Of a DNA stretch of 26,839 nucleotides, positions 22,309 to 26,839 are shown one piece after another. A program made the position numbers and the translations under genes. Source of the DNA: Solirubrobacterales bacterium (lineage in GTDB: Bacteria > Actinomycetota > Thermoleophilia > Solirubrobacterales > 70-9); assembly GCA_030835185.1 (NCBI GenBank), contig JAUQWL010000226.1:1-26839 (forward strand). Direction: 5' to 3'. Position 1 is the first letter of the stretch. The number at the start of each line of letters is the position of its first letter. Under the pieces are notes generated by a model. That model worked only from the letters and a program-made list of their open reading frames with translations, was not told the origin of the DNA and ran no database searches.

Positions 22309-22318
22309 GACGGCGGTC

Positions 22319-22639
22319 GTGGCTCTGATCGTGGCACTGGTGCCCGACCTGATGCTTGCAAGCCGGGTCGGCGAATCGCTCAGGGCGGCCGGCCACGAGG
22401 TCGTCGCCGGTTCCCCGTCGACGACCGTCGAGTTGCCCGAAGGCGCGGATCTGGTCGTCTGCGATCTCGACGCGGTCGACCCGGTGGCGGTCGCTGCCCT
22501 GCCGGTCCCGTCACTCGGCTTCCATTCACACGTGGACGTCGAGACCCGCCGCCAGGCGCTCGAGGCCGGCGTGGACGTGGTGGTCCCGCGTTCGCGCATG
22601 GCCCGGGAGCTCCCCGATCTGGTCCGGCGCCTGCTGTGA
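22319..22639 (+). CDS. Small receiver-like protein lacking a clear effector domain
   Basis: A 106-residue protein starting at GTG 22319, 10 nt after the preceding stop; another GTG four codons later is an alternative. The alternating strand/helix pattern recalls a response-regulator receiver fold: IVALVPDLMLASRVGESLRAAGHEV, then ADLVVCDLDAVDP with an Asp at the phospho-acceptor-like position, then PSLGFHSHVD, and ALEAGVDVVVPRSRMARELPDLVRRLL. No output domain is present. The usual acidic pair at the N-terminus is reduced (one Asp) and the Lys near the end is Arg, so phosphorylation is doubtful. It may be a degenerate receiver or an unrelated flavodoxin-like fold. Confidence 0.65.
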   Translation: MALIVALVPDLMLASRVGESLRAAGHEVVAGSPSTTVELPEGADLVVCDLDAVDPVAVAALPVPSLGFHSHVDVETRRQALEAGVDVVVPRSRMARELPDLVRRLL

Positions 22640-22663
22640 CGGTGGCACCGGGCCCCGTAGATA

Positions 22664-22669
22664 TAGACT
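22664..22669 (+). promoter_or_regulatory. Candidate -10 box (TAGACT) upstream of the aquaporin gene
   Basis: TATAGACT (22662-22669) lies 8 nt before an ATG at 22678 that opens a 36-codon frame. A second similar box, GATAGACT (22723-22730), lies 63 nt before the aquaporin ATG. Either could serve the gene. Confidence 0.4.
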
Positions 22670-22677
22670 CGCGCCGG

Positions 22678-22788
22678 ATGTATTCCAAGACTCGACCCAG
22701 CTGCGTTCTGGACTGCCGGGAAGATAGACTGCCCCGCACCAGCAGGACAAAGGTGGGAAGCCACATACACACGCCACGGGAGGTTTGA
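22678..22788 (+). CDS. Possible 36-codon leader peptide upstream of the aquaporin gene
   Basis: ATG 22678 lies 8 nt after the TAGACT box and opens a 36-residue frame that ends in TGA at 22786-22788, five nt before the aquaporin ATG. Its last codons contain the GGGAGG ribosome-binding site of that gene, so its translation would expose or block it. The encoded peptide is Arg-rich and has no recognised motif. This may be chance, since short open frames are common in GC-rich DNA. Confidence 0.3.
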   Translation: MYSKTRPSCVLDCREDRLPRTSRTKVGSHIHTPREV

Positions 22789-22793
22789 TTTAC

Positions 22794-23525
22794 ATGGAAG
22801 ATCGCGGTCTGTCCGCATACATCGCTGAACTGGTCGGGACGTTTTTCCTCGTCTTCTTCATAACCGCCGTTGGCGTTCTTTTCATCGCAAGTGGCGACAC
22901 CGCCCAGTTCGGATCCGACTTTGCGGTTATCGGCCTCACCTACGGCTTCATCCTGACGGTGCTCATCATCGGCATCGGGATAGCCAGCGGCGGGCACTTC
23001 AACCCCGCGATCACCCTCGGTGCGGCACTGATGCGAAAGATCGCGCCGGTCGATGCCGTGATCTACGTTCTCGCTCAGCTCTCGGGCGGCGTGCTCGGTG
23101 CTCTCGTGACCAAGGCTCTGCTCGAGGATGAGGGGCGCGCCTCCAACTATGGTGCTGCCACCATCAGCCCTCTGCTCGGCGGTGCCGGACAGGGGTTCAT
23201 CGTCGAGGCCCTCGGTACCTTCCTCCTGGTCCTCACGGTATTGGCCGTGGCGCTTGGAATCAGGGCGAAGAAGGAGTGGGCACCGCTGGCGATCGGTCTC
23301 ACCTTCGGCGCGATCGGCATGGTCATGGGCCCGCTCACCGGTGCCTCGGTCAACCCGGCCCGCTGGTTTGGCCCGGCGCTGGTCTCCGGCGAGTTTGCCG
23401 ATGCCTGGGTCTACGTGATTGCCCCGCTGGTCGGCGGCGCGCTCGCCTTCCTCTTCTACAAGTTCGTGATCTCCGGGAAAGAGGCTTCCGGGGAGACCGG
23501 AGTGGCGCCCGGTACCCAGAGCTGA
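22794..23525 (+). CDS. Aquaporin / MIP-family channel
   Basis: A 243-residue frame from ORF start at TTG; the likely start is ATG 22794 (240 codons plus stop+) preceded by GGGAGG at 10 nt. It is a six-helix membrane channel of the major intrinsic protein family for water or small solutes. The two pore-lining NPA motifs are GGHFNPAIT (Asn70) and GASVNPARWFGPAL (Asn187, with the selectivity-filter Arg190). Helical segments are clear throughout, and the C-terminal tail (about 225-240) is Gly/Ser-rich. The overall form is nearer AqpZ/AqpM than the larger glycerol facilitators. A strong hairpin terminator lies downstream. The leader contains a possible short open frame. Confidence 0.93.
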   Translation: MEDRGLSAYIAELVGTFFLVFFITAVGVLFIASGDTAQFGSDFAVIGLTYGFILTVLIIGIGIASGGHFNPAITLGAALMRKIAPVDAVIYVLAQLSGGVLGALVTKALLEDEGRASNYGAATISPLLGGAGQGFIVEALGTFLLVLTVLAVALGIRAKKEWAPLAIGLTFGAIGMVMGPLTGASVNPARWFGPALVSGEFADAWVYVIAPLVGGALAFLFYKFVISGKEASGETGVAPGTQS

Positions 23526-23563
23526 CCCCGACGCGTCCCGGACGGGACCCGGAAGCTGCAACG

Positions 23564-23590
23564 GAAAGGGGCCGCTCAGCGGCCCCTTTC
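23564..23590. terminator. Strong hairpin terminator between convergent genes
   Basis: GAAAGGGGCCG at 23564 pairs perfectly with CGGCCCCTTTC ending at 23590 around a 5-nt loop. The A-run on one side and T-run on the other make it usable in both directions, serving the aquaporin gene and the convergent cupredoxin gene (stop 23616). Confidence 0.85.
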
Positions 23591-23615
23591 TCGTGCAGGT
23601 GCCGGAAACCGGCGA

Positions 23616-24050
23616 CTACTTGACCGTCAGGGTCCCTTCCATTCCGGCTTCGCGGTGGCCCGGCACCGAGCAGTAGAAGGTGTAGGTGCCGGGTTTCGCG
23701 TCGAAGGTCGTCACAGCACTGTCCTCGGTGATGATCGGCGTGCGTGAGATTTCCTTGCCGTCCTGGTCGACCACCACGTCATGGCCGATCGGCGAATCGT
23801 TTGTGAAATCGATCGAGACGGTTCCGGACTTGGCGGTCAGGCTGGTCTCCTCGTAGGCGAGTGCCCCTTCCGGGTTTGCCTGGAGATCGACCGTATCGCC
23901 GGACGTCTGCTCGGTCGCCGGAGCTTCCGTCTGCGTCGTGGTGGTCTCCGTCGTGCTGCTCGTATCGCTCGAGTTGTCATCGCCTCCACAGCCGACCAGC
24001 AGAGCGGCTATGGCGATCGGCAACGCGAGGTACCTCAGGTGGCTGTTCAT
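23616..24050 (-). CDS. Cupredoxin (type 1 copper) lipoprotein
   Basis: A 144-residue lipoprotein: signal segment ending in lipobox LLVGC (Cys21), a Ser/Thr-rich linker of about 30 residues, then a small cupredoxin domain. The type 1 copper ligands appear complete: His in IGHDVVV, and Cys, His and Met in FYCSVPGHREAGMEG near the C-terminus. It probably acts as an extracytoplasmic electron carrier. An AGGAG ribosome-binding site lies 7 nt before ATG. An upstream TAGGCT (24102-24107) on the minus strand suggests a promoter with a leader of about 45 nt. It stands alone, convergent with the aquaporin gene. Confidence 0.92.
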   Translation of the reverse strand: MNSHLRYLALPIAIAALLVGCGGDDNSSDTSSTTETTTTQTEAPATEQTSGDTVDLQANPEGALAYEETSLTAKSGTVSIDFTNDSPIGHDVVVDQDGKEISRTPIITEDSAVTTFDAKPGTYTFYCSVPGHREAGMEGTLTVK

Positions 24051-24101
24051 ATGACTGCTCCTGTACGCGTTGGTTGAGTCGGGCTCGAGCCCGCTGGTCC
24101 C

Positions 24102-24107
24102 AGCCTA
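24102..24107 (-). promoter_or_regulatory. Candidate -10 box (TAGGCT) for the cupredoxin gene
   Basis: TAGGCT on the minus strand lies 51 nt before ATG 24050, giving a normal leader with an AGGAG site. It is the same hexamer as in the leaderless promoters, but placed further back. Confidence 0.4.
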
Positions 24108-24162
24108 TGCGGCCGGCCCGTTGACGGCGGAAGTTGGCAGGGGGGCGTCTACCCGGTGCTGG

Positions 24163-24188
24163 GTCGGAACCGACAGCGGCGCTGTCGG
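24163..24188. terminator. Overlapping inverted repeats downstream of the secreted-protein gene
   Basis: CCGACAGC and GCTGTCGG (24170-24188) form a perfect 8-bp stem with a GGC loop. An alternative stem, GTCGG-AA-CCGAC (24163-24174), shares its CCGAC arm. It lies about 50 nt after the stop at 24238 on the minus strand. No T-run is evident, so terminator function is uncertain. Confidence 0.4.
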
Positions 24189-24237
24189 CTGCAGGGCCGG
24201 CCCGCGTCCCGTCCCCTGAACGCTCCCGGTGGCTGCC

Positions 24238-24870
24238 TCAACCGGTCCCGGAGAGTCCCAGGCCCGTCAGGAATCGCGACAGAATCCTCGGGTCGACTTC
24301 AACGTCATACGGTCTTGCGGGGCCGACGCCGGACGAACGGCTGCCTGCGGGCGGCACGTTTGCTCCGGGCCTCAGCTCGAGATCGCCGGCAACGACCTCC
24401 AGTACCCCGGAATCCCGCTTCCACCGCAGGAAGTTGTTGCCATCCCGGGTGATCTGACCGGAGCTTCCGTCGGCGGATTCGTGAGCGATTGCGAGCCTTT
24501 CGATACCGGTGCCCCTGAGGAATCCGGTTGCAAGCTTTGCGAAGTCCCCGGTCAGGGCGGGTGAGGTTTGACGATCCACTCTCATCCGTATGCGCAATCC
24601 CGGACCGCAGGCGAGTATCCCCGGTGGCGGACAACCGTATTCGAGCGATATCGAGACATCGCTCCCCAACGAGAATCGAGCCGCCACGTCGCTCGCCAGG
24701 TCACCGTTTTCTATTGGCCGGCTCTCCTGGGGGGCCGGGGCAGCCGCCTTCCCGGGAGCGGGATCCGGAGTATCACCCGGTAAGAAGATGCTCGCGAGCA
24801 GGGCGATCAGGAGCGCTCCCGACAGGACCGAAAGAACGCCCGTGGACGAGATCCGGCTTCGCAGATTCAG
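24238..24870 (-). CDS. Membrane-anchored/secreted protein of unknown function, apparent CTG start
   Basis: An open frame of 210 codons whose upstream in-frame stop lies inside the alcohol-dehydrogenase gene and which has no ATG, GTG or TTG until residue 62. The first 61 residues nevertheless look like a real N-terminus: two Arg at 4 and 6, a hydrophobic segment VLSVLSGALLIALLASIF (12-29) and a Pro/Ala-rich linker. The CTG at 24870 overlaps the dehydrogenase TGA by 4 nt (CTGA), the same geometry as ATGA/GTGA/TTGA overlaps elsewhere here. The extracytoplasmic part contains two Cys (in GCPPPGILACG) and beta-rich sequence I do not recognise. Alternatives are a frameshift or a GTG start at 24687 giving a truncated, unanchored protein. 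Confidence 0.6.
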   Translation of the reverse strand: MNLRSRISSTGVLSVLSGALLIALLASIFLPGDTPDPAPGKAAAPAPQESRPIENGDLASDVAARFSLGSDVSISLEYGCPPPGILACGPGLRIRMRVDRQTSPALTGDFAKLATGFLRGTGIERLAIAHESADGSSGQITRDGNNFLRWKRDSGVLEVVAGDLELRPGANVPPAGSRSSGVGPARPYDVEVDPRILSRFLTGLGLSGTG

Positions 24871-25901
24871 GGCGCCAGAACCACCTTGCTGGCTTCCCTT
24901 CGGTCAAACAGTTCGTACGCCTTCGGAGCCTCGTCGAGGCTGAATTCATGGCTGATCAAACGCCCTGGACTCAGTTTGCCGGCGGCGATCATCGAGAGCA
25001 GCATCTCGCGGTCGTTCAGCGGGTCTCCCATCGCGAATCGCAACGTCAGTTCGCCTTCGAACATGCGCCCCGCATCGAGTTCGTAGTCGGGCTCGAAGTG
25101 GGCGCCGACAACGCAGACCGTGCCCCGTCCTCTGGCGAGGGCGAAGGCTGAGTCGAGCGCAGGCACTGCCCCGGCCGCTTCGATTACGACATCGGCCCCG
25201 AGTCCGCCCGTCGCCTGTGCGACCGCATCCGCCGCCGATTCCGGCGATGCTGTGGTGGCACCGAGGTCCGCGGCGAGTTTGCGGCGGTCCTCGATCGAGT
25301 CCACGGCGATCACGGTTCCGGCGATCCTGCCGGCGAGCATGATCGCCATCAGGCCGACCGTCCCGCAGCCGAGGACGACGACGACATCTCCGATCGAGAC
25401 GCCGCCACGCCGGACGGCCGAGAGGCCGGTCGGCAGCATGTCCGCGACGAAGACGGCGTCGTCGTCGGACACGCCATCGGGAATCGGCCACAGCGAACGG
25501 TCTGCCCCGGGTGCTCTCACGAGGTCGGCTTGACCACCTTCGAGGCGTTCGTACACCCCGCTGTAGCCGAACAGCGCCCGGTTCTCACACTGCATCGGGC
25601 GGCTCGCCCGGCAGTGAGTGCAGCTCCCGTCCGAGATCATTGAGGCGTTGACCACGCGCTGCCCCGGTGAGAGGTTCCGCACTTCTTTGCCGACTTCGCG
25701 GACGACGCCGGTCCACTCGTGGCCGGGAATCGTTCCCGATTCGAAGCCGGGAGTGTGGCCGTGGTACGGGAACAGGTCGGCCCCGCATATTGCCGACTTG
25801 GTCACTTCCACGATGGCATCGGTCGACGACTGGAGCTCCGGTTCCGGCGCATCCGCGTCGACCACCAACTGCTCCGGGCCGAGGATCCTCACAGCCCTCA
25901 T
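24867..25901 (-). CDS. Zinc-dependent alcohol dehydrogenase-like (MDR) protein
   Basis: A 344-residue medium-chain dehydrogenase/reductase starting at ATG 25901, which overlaps the VOC-protein stop by 4 nt (ATGA); a longer in-frame start would overlap that gene more. Catalytic zinc ligands are the Cys in AICGADLF and His/Glu in PGHEW. The structural-zinc lobe reads GSCTHCRASRPMQC, where the third of the usual four Cys is Ser, so that site may be incomplete. The nucleotide loop is LGCGTVGLMA near residue 175. It probably oxidises an alcohol or related substrate with NAD(P). It is third in the operon SDR-VOC-MDR, and the last gene overlaps its stop. Confidence 0.88.
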   Translation of the reverse strand: MRAVRILGPEQLVVDADAPEPELQSSTDAIVEVTKSAICGADLFPYHGHTPGFESGTIPGHEWTGVVREVGKEVRNLSPGQRVVNASMISDGSCTHCRASRPMQCENRALFGYSGVYERLEGGQADLVRAPGADRSLWPIPDGVSDDDAVFVADMLPTGLSAVRRGGVSIGDVVVVLGCGTVGLMAIMLAGRIAGTVIAVDSIEDRRKLAADLGATTASPESAADAVAQATGGLGADVVIEAAGAVPALDSAFALARGRGTVCVVGAHFEPDYELDAGRMFEGELTLRFAMGDPLNDREMLLSMIAAGKLSPGRLISHEFSLDEAPKAYELFDRREASKVVLAP

Positions 25902-26299
25902 GCCAGCTCCTCCAGTTCGACCAGGAATCCGTCCGGATCGACCGCGAAGCATCGGGCGCCTCCCCACGGGGGGGAGTAGGGCTCGGCCAGGAATTCGACG
26001 CCATCGCTCTTGAGCTCGTCGCAGGACGAGCGGCAGTCCTCGACCTCGAGAACAAGAATTGCCTGGAGGCGCGAGGGATCGTCGGGGGCGACCATCGTCA
26101 CCCCCGGACGATCCTCGGCCGGATGGCCCTGCTCGGCCAGGGAGAGCCTGGCCCCGGCCAGCGACATGATCGCGTACGCGGGGTCGTCGAATTCCGCTTC
26201 GAGCTCGAACCCGAGCCGGTCCCTGTACCAGGAGATCGACCGTCCGACGTCGGCGACCGCGAGGATCGCGCCGACCCGGGTCGTCTTGAGCGGATTCAT
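25898..26299 (-). CDS. VOC (glyoxalase/dioxygenase superfamily) protein
   Basis: A 133-residue protein with two beta-alpha-beta-beta-beta units typical of the VOC superfamily. RVGAILAVADVGRSISWYRDRLGFELEAE opens it, ILVLEVEDCRSSCDELKSDGVEF starts the second unit, and it ends ARCFAVDPDGFLVELEE. The terminal Glu is a typical metal ligand. The N-terminal His ligand of many VOC enzymes is absent (VGAILAV), so metal binding is uncertain; it may be a resistance-type binding protein. The ATG shares one base with the SDR stop (TGATG), so it is coupled. Confidence 0.85.
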   Translation of the reverse strand: MNPLKTTRVGAILAVADVGRSISWYRDRLGFELEAEFDDPAYAIMSLAGARLSLAEQGHPAEDRPGVTMVAPDDPSRLQAILVLEVEDCRSSCDELKSDGVEFLAEPYSPPWGGARCFAVDPDGFLVELEELA

Positions 26300-26839
26300 C
26301 AGTTTCTCGTGTGTCCGCCGTCGACCGCGATCAGCTGACCGGTGACCCAGGCTGCGTCCTCGGAGGCAAGGAACGCGACCGTGGGGGCGATGTCGGAGGT
26401 CTCACCACGCCGGGGGATCGCCTGCAGGCTCTGCACGAAGTCAAAAGCCTCGGTGTGGGGGCTGTCCAGTACCCCGTCACTGGCAGTCAGCCCGGGGGCA
26501 ACCGCGTTGACCGTGATCCCGTCGCCGCCGACTTCGGTGGCGAGCGCCCGGGTAAACCCGATGACTCCTCCCTTCGCCGAGATGTAGGCGTTCATGTTGG
26601 GGGTGCCGGCCAGGAACGAGTTCGAGGCGATGTTGACGATCCGGCCATATCCCGCCTCACGCATCGGCTTCCAGGCCGCACGGGTGCACAGATACGTGCC
26701 GGTCAGGTTGGTGTCGATGATCTTCCGCCAGTGCTCCAGGTCCACGTCTTCCCACGGAATGAAGGGAACGATCGCCGCGTTGTTGACCAGGACGTCGATC
26801 TTTCCGTTGTCCTCGAGGACCTTTGCGACCATCGCATCC
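26299..26839 (-). CDS. Short-chain dehydrogenase/reductase, N-terminus cut off by the window edge
   Basis: The visible part covers about 180 residues of a classical SDR; the N-terminal Rossmann glycine motif lies outside the window, and the frame is open to base 26839. It has DVLVNNAA (NNAG-like), NLTGTYLCTRAA, then the catalytic Ser in NIASNSF and Tyr/Lys in NAYISAKGG (YxxxK). VNAVAPGLT and a C-terminal VTGQLIAVDGGHT end are also present. It is NAD(P)-dependent and likely acts on a hydroxyl or keto group. The specificity is unknown. The stop overlaps the VOC start, placing it first (visible) in the operon with the VOC and MDR genes. Confidence 0.9.
   Translation of the reverse strand, partial: DAMVAKVLEDNGKIDVLVNNAAIVPFIPWEDVDLEHWRKIIDTNLTGTYLCTRAAWKPMREAGYGRIVNIASNSFLAGTPNMNAYISAKGGVIGFTRALATEVGGDGITVNAVAPGLTASDGVLDSPHTEAFDFVQSLQAIPRRGETSDIAPTVAFLASEDAAWVTGQLIAVDGGHTRN

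Noticed and set aside
25898..26299. VOC protein as ethylmalonyl/methylmalonyl-CoA epimerase
   Set aside because: The pathway needs an epimerase of this superfamily, but the N-terminal metal-binding His motif of epimerases is absent, and it sits in an unrelated dehydrogenase operon.

Overview
The window is GC-rich, densely packed bacterial DNA, most likely from an actinomycete-type genome (Actinomycetota, possibly a Thermoleophilia-like lineage). The pointers are a GTP-type PEP carboxykinase, a VKOR/DsbA oxidative-folding pair, a DUF4333-type lipoprotein, many GTG/TTG starts, and TANNNT -10 boxes sitting 6-7 nt before start codons, a layout typical of leaderless mRNAs. The lineage is an inference. 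I see no mobile elements, CRISPR arrays, tRNA or rRNA genes, and no gene-free stretch longer than about 190 bases.

Layout. Bases 1-1318 hold the end of a membrane-linked diguanylate cyclase and an overlapping membrane protein. Bases 1333-5301 (minus strand) hold a succinyl-CoA-synthetase-like ligase pair, a FixX-type ferredoxin and an acyl-CoA synthetase. A small lipoprotein, GTP-PEPCK and a methylthioinosine/purine phosphorylase follow on the plus strand (5387-8445). Bases 8452-19281 carry the central theme: malyl-CoA lyase, methylsuccinyl-CoA dehydrogenase, an SCP2-like protein, mesaconyl-CoA hydratase, ethylmalonyl-CoA mutase, and crotonyl-CoA carboxylase/reductase with a small ABM-like protein. 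Between them lie an acetyltransferase, a Gly/Pro/Glu repeat protein, the VKOR-DsbA-zinc-ribbon operon and a secreted protein. The right part (19410-26839) carries a lipoprotein, an acyltransferase, a YgfZ-like protein, two small unknowns, an aquaporin, a cupredoxin lipoprotein, and a minus-strand operon of SDR, VOC protein, alcohol dehydrogenase and a secreted protein that appears to start at CTG.

How it works together. ccr, ecm, mcd, mch and mcl are the five characteristic enzymes of the ethylmalonyl-CoA pathway, which assimilates acetyl-CoA without isocitrate lyase. Crotonyl-CoA is carboxylated to ethylmalonyl-CoA (Ccr), rearranged to methylsuccinyl-CoA (Ecm), oxidised to mesaconyl-CoA (Mcd), hydrated to beta-methylmalyl-CoA (Mch) and cleaved to glyoxylate plus propionyl-CoA (Mcl). 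Mcl can also condense glyoxylate with acetyl-CoA to malyl-CoA. The nearby divergent SucCD-like ligase could interconvert malyl-CoA and malate with nucleotide phosphorylation, and PEPCK would lead C4 acids to PEP. That link is hypothesis. The FixX-type ferredoxin may belong to the ETF/quinone electron route that Mcd needs. Unlike compact clusters, the pathway genes are split over several transcription units on both strands, interleaved with unrelated genes.
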